This document shows, in pieces, positions 9,022 through 17,435 of a DNA stretch of 64,000 bases. The position numbers were made by a program, and so were the translations under genes. Origin of the DNA: Gammaproteobacteria bacterium (GTDB lineage Bacteria > Pseudomonadota > Gammaproteobacteria > Pseudomonadales > Azotimanducaceae). The notes under the pieces were generated by a model. It saw only the letters and a list, made by a program, of their open reading frames with translations. It did not search any database and was not told where the DNA came from. Each line of letters begins with the position of its first letter. Position 1 is the first letter of the stretch. Location of the stretch: contig JAFIFJ010000104.1 in assembly GCA_020832085.1 (NCBI GenBank), positions 1 to 64,000 of the forward strand, written 5' to 3'.

Positions 9022-9635
9022 GCGGGCCGCGGCTCCGGAACCTGCTCGACGCCGATCATCGCATCCCGGGTAACCAGGGCAGCGAGATCGTCTTCACTCC
9101 AGGCCTCGGTGCCCTGCGGCCGCTGGGGCAGCACGAGGTAGCGGACTTCGGCGCTGGAATCCCAGACCCGGACCTCGGTATCGGCGGCGAGTTGGGTGCC
9201 GAACTCCGTCAGCACCGCCCGCGGTTCCCGGACGATGCGGGAACGGTACTCGGGGCTCTTGTACCAGCGGGGCGGCAGCCCGAGCACCGCCCACGGATAG
9301 CAGGAACACAGGGTGCAAACAACTACGTTGTGCACGCGTTCCGTGTTCTCCACCACCACCAGCTGCTCCATCTGCCCGCCGGGGCCGCTGTCGATGCCGA
9401 GTTCCGCCACCGCGTTGCTGCCGTTTTCCAGCAAGCGCTGGCGGAACTCCGCATCGCTCCAGGCCCTGGCCACCACCCGGGCACCGTTCATGGGGCCGAT
9501 GCGCTCGTTGAAGGTGGCGATCACCGCATCCACGGCGGCCGGGTCGAGCAGTCCCTTCTCCAGCAGCAGGCTCTCCAGCGCTTCGGCGCGGATGGCAGGG
9601 TCCTCCGGGTGGTGATGGTGATCGTGGTCAGACAT
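9018..9635 (-). CDS. nthA: Nitrile hydratase alpha subunit, cobalt type
   Basis: Catalytic subunit of nitrile hydratase, which hydrates nitriles to amides in the cytoplasm. 205 residues. The metal-claw motif CTLCSC is at residues 107-112, followed by YPW; threonine at the second position marks the cobalt-dependent class (the iron enzymes have serine). The last two cysteines are those oxidised in the mature enzyme. The N-terminus has [10 protein letters not shown], a histidine cluster common in this class. No amidase or nitrilase gene is near. It overlaps the beta gene by 8 bases. Confidence 0.92.
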   Translation of the reverse strand: MSDHDHHHHPEDPAIRAEALESLLLEKGLLDPAAVDAVIATFNERIGPMNGARVVARAWSDAEFRQRLLENGSNAVAELGIDSGPGGQMEQLVVVENTERVHNVVVCTLCSCYPWAVLGLPPRWYKSPEYRSRIVREPRAVLTEFGTQLAADTEVRVWDSSAEVRYLVLPQRPQGTEAWSEDDLAALVTRDAMIGVEQVPEPRPA

Positions 9636-10305
9636 CGGTGAGTTCCAGGTACGGTTCGAAGAGATCCAGGTACACCCGCAATGCGGGCTCCGCCTCGCGA
9701 CCCCACAGTTCCCGGCCGGTGAACATCACCGTGTAGAGGTGGACGGGCTGATCGCCCTGGCCATGGGCATGGTTGTCCGGATAGACCCAGGCGCCGTGGC
9801 AGGTGAGGATGCGGCCGGACTTGCCGCGGGCGTAGCGGGGCAGGCGCGTATGGCCGGATTTCACGTCCGTTGCGGTTCGTACCGGATCGCCGGTGGCGAA
9901 CCGCGGCGCCGTGGGCAGTTGACGGCGATTGTCGGCGGTCTTTGCCGGTGGGACGTGATCCGGGCTGGCTGCAGGTCTGGCTGCGACGCGGGCATCCGGC
10001 CGGCCGCCCCGTGCCTGGGCGCGGGCGGTGATTTCGGTCTGCTCGACGATACCCGCCTCCGCCAGCAGGGTCTCGACAGCGCCCAGCCAGCGGCCGTAGT
10101 AGCCATGTTCCAGATAGGCGACGGGGTCGATGCGCTCGATGGCGTGGCGGAAGCGGTCGGCATTGCCGGTGGCCCCGGCACGGCCCGCGGCCATCACCAT
10201 GGCGAAAACGGCGGCTTCCCAGCGCTGGAGAAAGGCTGGTTCGTCCTGCTCCCGCAAGACCGCGCCGAAGCCGTGCATGCCGCCGAGATCATGGATGCCG
10301 TCCAT
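9628..10305 (-). CDS. nthB: Nitrile hydratase beta subunit
   Basis: Partner of the alpha subunit in the heterodimeric nitrile hydratase, 225 residues, normal for the family. The start [14 protein letters not shown] is the family hallmark. The C-terminal half has the beta-barrel text [20 protein letters not shown] and [21 protein letters not shown] proline/alanine-rich linker (about 100-135) joins the two parts. The gene begins one base after the stop of the TauD-like dioxygenase gene, so the two are almost certainly co-transcribed. Gene order beta-alpha is typical of cobalt-type enzymes. Confidence 0.92.
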   Translation of the reverse strand: MDGIHDLGGMHGFGAVLREQDEPAFLQRWEAAVFAMVMAAGRAGATGNADRFRHAIERIDPVAYLEHGYYGRWLGAVETLLAEAGIVEQTEITARAQARGGRPDARVAARPAASPDHVPPAKTADNRRQLPTAPRFATGDPVRTATDVKSGHTRLPRYARGKSGRILTCHGAWVYPDNHAHGQGDQPVHLYTVMFTGRELWGREAEPALRVYLDLFEPYLELTDV

Positions 10306-10306
10306 G

Positions 10307-11215
10307 TCAGCTGTCGCGATCCTGCTGCGATTTCAGATAGAGATAGAGTTGCCGGTCGTGACGGCTGGTGGCGGACAGGCGACCCGGCCGTACCCAGGGC
10401 TGCCAGCGGGGCGGGGCGACACCCTCGGGGGCATCGCCCATCACCGTGACCCGCTGAATCACCCGCTCCCCTTCGAAATCGTTGAGCACGAAGTGCTGGG
10501 TGGCGCGGTTGTCCCACATGGCAATGGTGTTTTCCCGCCAGCGATAGCGGATGGTGAAGCGTGGCTTCTGCACCCAGCCGGTGAGGTAGCGCAGCAGCAC
10601 GTCACTCTCGCTGGCGTTCATCTCGACGATGCGGCGGGTGAAGTGCTCGTTGACGTACAGTGCCTTGCGTCCGGACACCGGGTGGACCCGCACCACTGGA
10701 TGCACCGCCATCTGCTCCGGGCGGTTGTGGGGCGTCGCATCGTGCAGGGCGGTGAGGCCGCAGCAGAGCTCCTGCATGGGCTCTGACAGTTCGTCGAAGG
10801 CCTGACAGAGATTGCTCCACATGGTGTCGCCACCGTAAGCGGGGCTCTTCACCATCTTCAGGATGGACATCAGCGCCGGGTCGGGCCGGAAGGTGATGTC
10901 CGTATGCCATTCGTCGGCGACGCCACCCTGGCTAGCCGCCAGCTCGAACAGTTCCGGGTGCTGGGTGAAAGGGTTCTTGAGGTTGGGATGTCCCTCCAGC
11001 GGACCGAAGCGACGACCGAGCGCCACGTGCTCATCGACGCTGAGTTCCTGGTCCGGGAAGAACAGCACCATGTGCTCGACGAGCAGGGCCTCGATGGCCT
11101 CGATGTCGGCATCGCTGGCCTGGGCGAGGGCGATGCCACGGATCTCGGCGCCCAGGGCCCCGGCGAGGCGGTGGACCTGCCAGTCCTTGGATACCGGCGT
11201 CACGGCTGTGGTCAT
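10307..11215 (-). CDS. TauD/TfdA-family Fe(II)/2-oxoglutarate dioxygenase leading the nitrile hydratase operon
   Basis: A non-heme iron dioxygenase coupling 2-oxoglutarate decarboxylation to oxidation of an unknown substrate. 302 residues from ATG 11215 (MTTAVTPVSK), chosen for the GAGGAA upstream; a longer frame to 11278 has no support. The facial triad is H104-x-D106 (EWHTDITF) and H241 (ATQHFVLND), with R255 (VIQR) as the 2-oxoglutarate ligand. The segment VVRVHPVSGRKALYVNEHF is typical of the TauD group. It is spaced by one base from nthB. Taurine dioxygenase activity is unlikely to follow from family membership alone. Its link to nitrile chemistry is inferred from operon position. Confidence 0.87.
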   Translation of the reverse strand: MTTAVTPVSKDWQVHRLAGALGAEIRGIALAQASDADIEAIEALLVEHMVLFFPDQELSVDEHVALGRRFGPLEGHPNLKNPFTQHPELFELAASQGGVADEWHTDITFRPDPALMSILKMVKSPAYGGDTMWSNLCQAFDELSEPMQELCCGLTALHDATPHNRPEQMAVHPVVRVHPVSGRKALYVNEHFTRRIVEMNASESDVLLRYLTGWVQKPRFTIRYRWRENTIAMWDNRATQHFVLNDFEGERVIQRVTVMGDAPEGVAPPRWQPWVRPGRLSATSRHDRQLYLYLKSQQDRDS

Positions 11216-11296
11216 GATTCCTCGCTCTCCCGATGGACCTTCAAGGCCATTCTGCGGAAATGGCCCGCATGGGTCCATGCATGGCTGGGGCGGCGA

Positions 11297-12331
11297 TCAG
11301 GCCAGTTGTGCAGCCAACTCGAGCAGGCAGGCCCGGGTCGTTTCGAAATCCAGACAGGCGTCGGTGATGCTCTGGCCGTAGGTGAGGGGCTGCGCATCGG
11401 GTTCCTGACGCCCCGCTACCAGATGACTTTCGATCATCAGCGCGCGGATCGCCCTCTGGCCAGCCTGGATCTGAGCGCCTGCGGCGGCCACCAGTTGCGG
11501 TTGGGCAAAGGGATCCTTGCCGCTGTTGGCGTGACTGCAGTCGATCATCAGACGGGCGGGCAGGCCGGCAGCCTTCAGGGCCGTGGCGGCGGCCTCGACG
11601 CTGTCGGCATCGCAGTTGGGGCCGGAGCTGCCGCCGCGCAGGACCAGATGGCAGTCGGGATTGCCGCTGGTTTCCAGAATGGCGGGCGCACCCTCGTGGG
11701 TGAGGGACGGAAACAGGTGTCGCTGTCGGGCGGCCAGAATGGCCTCGACGGCCACCTGCACGTTGCCGTCGGTGCGGTTCTTCATGCCCACCGGCATGGA
11801 CAGACCGGAGGCCAGCTCGCGGTGAACCTGGCTTTCCACGGTGCGGGCGCCGATGGCGGCCCAGGACACCAGATCCGCGTAGAACTGGCCAAAGGTGGTA
11901 TCGAGAAATTCGGTGCCGGCCGGTAGCCCGATATCGGCCACTTCCGCCAGCAGCCGGCGGGCTCGGCGCAGGCCCTCATTGATGCGGTAGGAGCCGTCGA
12001 GGTCAGGGTCGTTGATGAGGCCCTTCCAGCCCATCACCGTGCGTGGTTTCTCGAAGTACACCCGCATCACCACGAAGACCTGGCCTTTGATCTCATCGGC
12101 GAGGTCGCGCAGGCGCTCGGCATAGGCCAGCGCTGCGGCGGGGTCGTGCACCGAGCAGGGGCCGACCACCACGAAGGGGCGGGTATCGCTGCCATCGAGA
12201 ATGGCGGACAGGGTCGATCGCCAATGCGTCACGCGCTCGGCTGCGGTATCGGTGAGCGGGACTTCCTCGGCGAGGATGGCCGGCGTGATCAGTGGCCGCG
12301 TGCGAACGATGCGCAGGTCTTCGGTCTTCAT
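11297..12331 (-). CDS. aroG: 3-deoxy-7-phosphoheptulonate (DAHP) synthase, class I
   Basis: Joins phosphoenolpyruvate and erythrose 4-phosphate, the first step of aromatic amino-acid synthesis. 344 residues from ATG 12331 (MKTEDLRIVRTRPL), which matches the AroF/G/H N-terminus; a longer frame upstream is unlikely. Conserved blocks are VVGPCSVHDPAAALAYAERL, RVYFEKPRTVMGWKGLIND, SWAAIGARTVESQVHRE, VGMKNRTDGNV, LRGGSSGPNC and IDCSHANSGKDP. The isozyme, and so the feedback inhibitor, cannot be told from sequence by eye. Divergent from the amidohydrolase gene. The SD is weak. Confidence 0.93.
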   Translation of the reverse strand: MKTEDLRIVRTRPLITPAILAEEVPLTDTAAERVTHWRSTLSAILDGSDTRPFVVVGPCSVHDPAAALAYAERLRDLADEIKGQVFVVMRVYFEKPRTVMGWKGLINDPDLDGSYRINEGLRRARRLLAEVADIGLPAGTEFLDTTFGQFYADLVSWAAIGARTVESQVHRELASGLSMPVGMKNRTDGNVQVAVEAILAARQRHLFPSLTHEGAPAILETSGNPDCHLVLRGGSSGPNCDADSVEAAATALKAAGLPARLMIDCSHANSGKDPFAQPQLVAAAGAQIQAGQRAIRALMIESHLVAGRQEPDAQPLTYGQSITDACLDFETTRACLLELAAQLA

Positions 12332-12519
12332 GCTCAGCGGTCTCTGTACCGTCGTGATCCGGGGAGCAGTCGAGGCTGGCGTCGAAACCTCCGCCCCGAT
12401 CCGGGTCGCAATGCTGGCACATCCCATGGGCAGCGGCACCCTTCCGCTGGGCAATGTTTGCCTGTTCCGGTAGCGCTGGCGTAAGTTGCGCTTCGGGGCA
12501 ACAGGGAGGAATCCGGGAC

Positions 12520-13701
12520 ATGGAAACCTATGCAAGCGCCCAACTCGGTGCGCAGGTGGTGCACGACGCCGACAGCCATCTCATGGAGACACCGGAGATG
12601 CTCGGGGAGTTTGCCGATCCGGAGATCCGGCCGCGGCTGGCGACCTTCGACTTCGGCGCGTCCACGGGTGGTCAGGAGGGCATGGTGGCCAAGGCCCGGC
12701 GCAAGCAGGCCGACGCTGCTTTTCGTGCCGCTGCTGACGACGAGTTGATGCTGCGCAAGAACTGGCTGGCACCGGGTGCGTTTCTCAAGGCTGATCGTCC
12801 GGCAGCGCTGGACCGGCTGGGTTTCCGCAGCCAGTTGGTGTTCAACACCTTCTGGTCCGGGTACCTCTGCCGGCTGGAGCAGGGCGACGATGTCGATCTG
12901 ACCTACGGCGCGGCACGGGCCCACAACCGGGCTCTGATGGACTTCTGTGCCGTGGATCCGCGGCTGCTGGCAGCACTGTATGTCCCGCTGATGGATCCTG
13001 AGCGTTCCGCGGCCATGGCCGCCGAGGCCATCGCCATGGGAGCCAGCGCCCTGCTCGTTCCTTCAGCCTGTCCGCGTCGTCACAGCCCCAGTCACCTCGA
13101 TCTCTTTCCGGTCTGGGCACAGGCCCAGGAGGCGCAGATTCCCATCGTGTTTCATGTCGGCGGCGGCGGTCGCCTGCTGGATCCGATGTATTTCGAGAAC
13201 GGTCAGCCCAAGGTGAAGGACTTCCATGGGGGCGACGAGAACTTCCGCTCCGTGGACTACGTGGCCATTCCCGGCCCGGTGATGCAGACCCTGGCAACGC
13301 TGATCATCGACGGCGTCTTCGAGCGGTTTCCGCAGCTGAAGTGGGGCGTCATCGAGCAGGGCGCCAGCTGGCTGCCCGGATTCATGCGCTACCTGGACTC
13401 CGCCTTCGAGGCCTTTGCACGGCATGAGCAGCGTCTGCAGGTGCTGTCGCTGCGACCTTCGGATTACGTCCGTCGACAGATCAGGGTGACACCCTATCCC
13501 ACGGAGGACGCCGGCTGGATTCTGCGGGAGGCGGGCAGTGAGACGCTGCTGTTCTCCTCGGATTTTCCTCATGTGGAAGGGGGGCGCAATCCCATCAAGC
13601 GGTTCGAGACCAGCCTCGCCGGGTGCTCGGAGGTGGAGCGGGAGCGCTTCTATGCCGGCAACATGCGGGATCTGATGGGGCCTCAGCTGGCCGGGATGTA
13701 G
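12520..13701 (+). CDS. Amidohydrolase-family (Amidohydro_2, TIM-barrel) metal-dependent hydrolase or decarboxylase
   Basis: Belongs to the amidohydrolase-2 family, which includes decarboxylases and lactonases; 393 residues. The start METYASAQLG at 12520 follows AGGGAGGA. Signature pieces are VVHDADSHLMETP (an atypical metal site, with D-x-H in place of the usual H-x-H), IVFHVGGGG, LKWGVIEQGASWLPGFM and a late LLFSSDFPHVEGG acid. The interior LVFNTFWSGY and ARAHNRALMDFC resemble proteins annotated only as amidohydrolases in aromatic or steroid degraders. The substrate is unknown. It stands alone between the divergent aroG and the mechanosensitive-channel operon. Confidence 0.8.
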   Translation: METYASAQLGAQVVHDADSHLMETPEMLGEFADPEIRPRLATFDFGASTGGQEGMVAKARRKQADAAFRAAADDELMLRKNWLAPGAFLKADRPAALDRLGFRSQLVFNTFWSGYLCRLEQGDDVDLTYGAARAHNRALMDFCAVDPRLLAALYVPLMDPERSAAMAAEAIAMGASALLVPSACPRRHSPSHLDLFPVWAQAQEAQIPIVFHVGGGGRLLDPMYFENGQPKVKDFHGGDENFRSVDYVAIPGPVMQTLATLIIDGVFERFPQLKWGVIEQGASWLPGFMRYLDSAFEAFARHEQRLQVLSLRPSDYVRRQIRVTPYPTEDAGWILREAGSETLLFSSDFPHVEGGRNPIKRFETSLAGCSEVERERFYAGNMRDLMGPQLAGM

Positions 13702-13813
13702 GCCCCAGACCATCCCATGCCGGTGCTGACGGCTTGGCCCCGAGAGCGCGCTTGGCCTGGGATGAGTTTGCGGTGATGATGCCCATACCCACGCTGTAAC
13801 TCAGAGCCTGACC

Positions 13814-14599
13814 GTGAACTCATCCGAAGCGCTTGCGTCCATGGTCACGGTCTATCCCGAGGTGACCGCGGGCCTCATTCTGGTCCTGGGCTTGATCCTG
13901 GCCCGGGTCGTGGAGGGATTTGCCGGACGCGGTGTGCTGCTCCTGAATCGGCTGCTCGCACGCTTCGCAGGGGATCGGGCCGATCTCATTTCCGAGCGCG
14001 CTGGCGGTTGGCTGGCGCGGGCGCTGTTCTGGCTTGTCACCGTTGTGGCCGTGCTGCTCGCGCTGCGTACCCTCGGCATGGGTCGGGTTTTCATCTGGCT
14101 CGATGTGCCGCTGGCCTATCTGCCGAGGATCCTCATTGGCCTGGCCATCATCGGCGCGGCCTACCTGCTCGGCGTCTTCGCGAGACTGCTGCTCACCCGA
14201 CTGCGCGGTGAGGCTGCCGATGGCGCGCTGCTGCCTCGTGCGGCCCAGGCTGTGGTGCTGGTGATCGGGTTGATGACGGGGCTGCAGCACATGGGCCTGG
14301 ACGTCAGCTTCATTGCTCAGCTGCTGATACTGCTGGTGGCAGCGGCCCTTGGCGGTCTGGCCCTGGCCTTTGCCATCGGCGCCCGCCGCTACGTTGCCAA
14401 TCTGGTGGCCCATGCCATCGTCGCTCGCTACAGCCCGGGCGACGTGATTCGCATTGGCGATATCGAAGGTGTGGTCATCGAAATTCATCGAACCGGCGTG
14501 GACCTCAGTACTGACGAAGGCGTGGTGACGCTTCCCTCGGCTCTGTTTGCGGAGCAACCCGTGCTGCGGCGGCATGCCGCAGGTAGCGTTTCATCATGA
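13814..14599 (+). CDS. Small MscS-like mechanosensitive ion channel protein
   Basis: A 261-residue integral membrane protein with about five hydrophobic segments (around 15-35, 70-90, 105-130, 150-170 and 172-192). The pore-helix/beta-domain text RYVANLVAHAIVARYSPGDV and IRIGDIEGVVIEIHRTGVDL follows, as in the MscS family. It starts at GTG 13814 without a clear SD; ATG 13841 is an alternative. The protein stops soon after the MscS beta domain and lacks the large C-terminal cage. Its stop overlaps the next start as ATGA, so it is coupled to two MgtE-related genes. It may regulate ion flux in concert with them, an inference from context. Confidence 0.8.
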   Translation: MNSSEALASMVTVYPEVTAGLILVLGLILARVVEGFAGRGVLLLNRLLARFAGDRADLISERAGGWLARALFWLVTVVAVLLALRTLGMGRVFIWLDVPLAYLPRILIGLAIIGAAYLLGVFARLLLTRLRGEAADGALLPRAAQAVVLVIGLMTGLQHMGLDVSFIAQLLILLVAAALGGLALAFAIGARRYVANLVAHAIVARYSPGDVIRIGDIEGVVIEIHRTGVDLSTDEGVVTLPSALFAEQPVLRRHAAGSVSS

Positions 14600-15414
14600 T
14601 CCTCGATGCGCTGCTAGTGGAACATGCCCGTGCCTATCCCGCCGAAGTGGCGGCTTTGCTGCGCAAACAGGATCCGCAGCAGGCTGTGGATTTCTGTCTG
14701 GCGCTGCCCGACGAAGTGGCTGCCTCGGTCATCGCGGCTCTGACCGGCAGTCTGGCGAGGCGGGTGCTGCGAGACGTCGACTCCGCGCGTATGGGCGTCC
14801 TGCTTGGGGCGTCGACATTCGAACAGGCTGTGGGTCTGCTCACCCGGGTATCTCCGGAGCAGCGCAGCGTCATGATTGCCGGTGTGCCATCGCCCCGGCG
14901 GCGGCAATTGCTTAACCAGCGTTTCCTGTTTGCGGAAGGTACCCTGGGAGCCATTGCCTCCCGAGAACTGATCAGCGTGCCCCTTGGCGCCAGCCTTCGG
15001 GATGTGGCGGACGAAGTGCATGCCCAGGGCATTGAGCCCGGGGAGGAACCGCCCATCTATATCCTTGGAGACGGTGGTCGCCTGCTGGGTGCACTGGACC
15101 TCTATCGGGCCCTCGAGACGGAGGATCTGGAGCATCCGGTGCAAAAGTGCATGCTGACTGTGGATCCGCTTCCGGCGGACATGCCGCTCGCTGCAGCCTT
15201 GATATCACCGCGCTGGAATCATGACACCGTCCTCCCAGTAGTGGATCACAACCAGTGCCTGCTCGGGGCGGTGACCTTGCAGCGCGTGCGTGAAGCGACC
15301 CTGCCCGATTCCAGCCACGATGGTTTCAATGCCGTTCTCGATCTCTCCCAGCGCTTCCTCGAAGTGCTTGGTGGTATCGCCGCCCTGGCCATGGGAGGGG
15401 GGCGGCGGTCATGA
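14596..15414 (+). CDS. Soluble MgtE N-domain plus CBS-pair protein without a transporter domain
   Basis: 272 residues with no membrane segment. Residues 1-105 resemble the MgtE N-terminal helical superhelix (repeats such as QAVDFCLALPDEVAASVIAAL and QAVGLLTRVSPEQRSVMI). Residues about 120-240 form two CBS motifs (PIYILGDGGRLLGALDLYRAL and TVLPVVDHNQCLLGAVTLQRV). It thus looks like the cytosolic Mg2+-sensing half of MgtE standing alone, immediately before a complete MgtE. ATGA overlaps join it to both neighbours. A heteromeric partner or regulator of the downstream MgtE is the obvious guess; a duplicated, shortened MgtE is the alternative origin. Confidence 0.82.
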   Translation: MILDALLVEHARAYPAEVAALLRKQDPQQAVDFCLALPDEVAASVIAALTGSLARRVLRDVDSARMGVLLGASTFEQAVGLLTRVSPEQRSVMIAGVPSPRRRQLLNQRFLFAEGTLGAIASRELISVPLGASLRDVADEVHAQGIEPGEEPPIYILGDGGRLLGALDLYRALETEDLEHPVQKCMLTVDPLPADMPLAAALISPRWNHDTVLPVVDHNQCLLGAVTLQRVREATLPDSSHDGFNAVLDLSQRFLEVLGGIAALAMGGGRRS

Positions 15415-16712
15415 GCCTCACGGCAGCCCTGCATCGGTCGTTCATTCGGCAGCATCCGGGTGCAGCGGTACGTGTGGTCGATAACCTGAAGGGCGAGGAG
15501 CTCGGCAGCGCGGTGCGGGCGGTGGCTGATCACGATCCGGTGTTGTTGCTGCCTGTCCTCGACCGGCTGCCACCGGGTCGGGCGCTGGAAGTCTTCCGGC
15601 TGCTGGCTGCTGACGCCAAAGAACGGATCCTTCTGGCCGCCGGTCCGCGTCTGGCCGTCACGTTGCTCGGCGCCCTGAGTCCGCAGGAACGGCAGGCTAC
15701 CCTGGAGCCGCTGCCCGCCAGCATGCAACGGGAATTCGAGCGTCTACTGGCCTTCCCGGACGATTCCGCCGGACGTCTCATGGACCGTGCTTATGACGTG
15801 GCCCGGCCATGGATGAGTGCCACGGAACTGCGGGCCCGTCTGCGGGAATCCGATCTCAAACGGGTGCGGTCGGTCTACGTCGTGGATGACGACCGACGAC
15901 TGCTCGGTCGGCTCGATATGCAGGATCTCGCCCTGGCGGATGAGAACGATCTGGTCGAGGGATTGATGCAGCCGGCGGCGGGGATGCTCGAACTCGCTAC
16001 GCCGCGGGCAGAGATCGTGGTCCTGCTCGAGGATACCCGGCTCGATTCGCTCCCCGTGGTGGACCTCGAACAGCGTTTAATGGGTGTTGTTCGCTATACC
16101 AGCCTCTATCGCGCCATTGAAGCGGAGGCCAATCTCGACATCCAGACGATGGTCGGTGTCAGTGCCGATGAGCGTGCGCTTTCACCGTTCGGATTCGTCA
16201 TCCGGCGCCGCCTTCCGTGGCTGCACGTCAATCTGCTGACGGCATTCCTGGCAGCCTCCGTAGTCGGCCTGTTCGAGCACACCATCGCCCAATTCACGGC
16301 GCTGGCCGTGCTCATGCCCGTGGTGGCAGGCATGTCGGGCAACGCCGGTGCCCAGGCCCTGGCGGTGACGATTCGTGGTCTGGCCTTGCGGGAAATTGGT
16401 ATTGGTGACTGGCGGCGCCTGCTGTTCAAAGAGCAGCGTGCGGCTTTCGTCAACGGCATTGCGCTGGCGCTGAGTTGTGGTATCGGGGTGCTGCTGTGGA
16501 GTCAGTCGCCGGGCCTCGCGCTGGTGATCGGCATTGCCATGATTCTGGGATTGATGGCGGCGGCGACCGCAGGTGCGCTGGTGCCAATCCTCCTCACTCG
16601 CTTTGGTCAGGATCCTGCCACCGCCTCTTCCATCCTGCTGACCACCGTGACCGACGTCTTCGGCTTTTTCGCATTCCTGGGCACGGCGACCCTGCTGTCG
16701 GGACTCCTGTGA
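15411..16712 (+). CDS. mgtE: MgtE-family magnesium transporter
   Basis: Mg2+ channel/transporter of the inner membrane, 433 residues, the usual length. The N domain (1-115) ends in the family text PDDSAGRLMD. A CBS pair (about 125-240, with VRSVYVVDDDRRLLGRLDMQ and DSLPVVDLEQRLMGVVRY) is followed by a plug region and five membrane helices (about 265-433). The transport domain has PVVAGMSGNAGAQALAV and the pore acid in TTVTDVFGFFAFLG. It is the last gene of an ATGA-coupled trio. A hairpin with a short T run follows the stop. Confidence 0.93.
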   Translation: MSLTAALHRSFIRQHPGAAVRVVDNLKGEELGSAVRAVADHDPVLLLPVLDRLPPGRALEVFRLLAADAKERILLAAGPRLAVTLLGALSPQERQATLEPLPASMQREFERLLAFPDDSAGRLMDRAYDVARPWMSATELRARLRESDLKRVRSVYVVDDDRRLLGRLDMQDLALADENDLVEGLMQPAAGMLELATPRAEIVVLLEDTRLDSLPVVDLEQRLMGVVRYTSLYRAIEAEANLDIQTMVGVSADERALSPFGFVIRRRLPWLHVNLLTAFLAASVVGLFEHTIAQFTALAVLMPVVAGMSGNAGAQALAVTIRGLALREIGIGDWRRLLFKEQRAAFVNGIALALSCGIGVLLWSQSPGLALVIGIAMILGLMAAATAGALVPILLTRFGQDPATASSILLTTVTDVFGFFAFLGTATLLSGLL

Positions 16713-16715
16713 CGA

Positions 16716-16753
16716 GCTGCTGAGGTCGTCAGCAGCCCGTCCAGTTTTCTAAA
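16716..16753 (+). terminator. Probable intrinsic terminator after mgtE
   Basis: An 8-bp perfect stem GCTGCTGA / TCAGCAGC (16716-16723 and 16729-16736) with a 5-base loop starts 4 bases after the mgtE stop. A TTTT run at about 16746-16749 follows at a distance of 9 bases, further than ideal. The site lies between convergent genes and could serve both. Confidence 0.5.
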
Positions 16754-16760
16754 AGGAGGC

Positions 16761-17360
16761 TCAGCGCGGAGGCAGACCGCGCTTGGCGCGCTCCGCATTC
16801 ATGCGTTCGCGATCGCCGGAGAGACGCTCGCCGAGTTCCTTTTCATCGACGGTGCCGGCCATGTGCCGTTCGGCCAGAACCCCGTTGTACATGATCTTCT
16901 TCACCGGAGTGATGGCCAGGATGGTCCGCAGGGGAGAGCTGAGCAGGTTGTAGAACGCCTCCTCGCCTTCCTTGCTGTTCGGGCTGACCTTCTTCGCCAG
17001 CGCCCGATAGAACCACTCCTTGGTGTCGTCGTCTTCGAGGAACTCCCCGGTGCCTTTGAAGGTGACGGCGCCCCGGGGCAGATCTTCCGGTGAGCCCGCC
17101 GGATAGCCGCAGCTGCTGACATTTATCGAGACTCGTGGGTCGCGGCGAATGGCTGCGGCGCGGTGGCGGTGGCTGGCGAAGGTCAGCCAGATCTTGCCGT
17201 CGTGCCAGACGAAGGCGTGGGTCACCCCTACCGGCCAGCCGTCCTTGGTGGCCCACATCAGCACACACTCACTGGAGTGCGTCATGAGCTGATCGAGTTC
17301 TTCGTCCGAAAAGGGATAGATCGATACAATTTCGTGGTCTTTGGTTTGTGCCTTCGCCAT
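16761..17360 (-). CDS. Pyridoxamine 5'-phosphate oxidase-like (split-barrel) protein
   Basis: 199 residues with the FMN-binding split-barrel fold of the PNPOx-like superfamily. Visible features are the early ECVLMWATKDGWPVGVTHAF strand pair, then KIWLTFASHRHRAAAIRRDP and VSINVSSCGYP. The start ATG 17360 (MAKAQTKDHE) has GAGGGG upstream; an earlier ATG would extend it by 9 residues. Members reduce or oxidise diverse substrates with FMN, F420 or heme, and true pyridoxamine-phosphate oxidase activity is not implied. It is transcribed towards mgtE and lies downstream of the aminotransferase gene on the same strand, 75 bp away. Pyridoxal-phosphate metabolism would be a possible link, but I cannot support it. 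Confidence 0.7.
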   Translation of the reverse strand: MAKAQTKDHEIVSIYPFSDEELDQLMTHSSECVLMWATKDGWPVGVTHAFVWHDGKIWLTFASHRHRAAAIRRDPRVSINVSSCGYPAGSPEDLPRGAVTFKGTGEFLEDDDTKEWFYRALAKKVSPNSKEGEEAFYNLLSSPLRTILAITPVKKIMYNGVLAERHMAGTVDEKELGERLSGDRERMNAERAKRGLPPR

Positions 17361-17435
17361 GGGTCCCCTCGTTTGCAGAAAGTTCATTCATGAAACTGAG
17401 TGCGCATACCAGCACAGAAGCAGGCCCAATGGAAG

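Noticed and set aside
12846-13297. Minus-strand arginine/proline-rich frame within the amidohydrolase gene
   Set aside because: Composition bias only; the plus strand encodes a full amidohydrolase domain.
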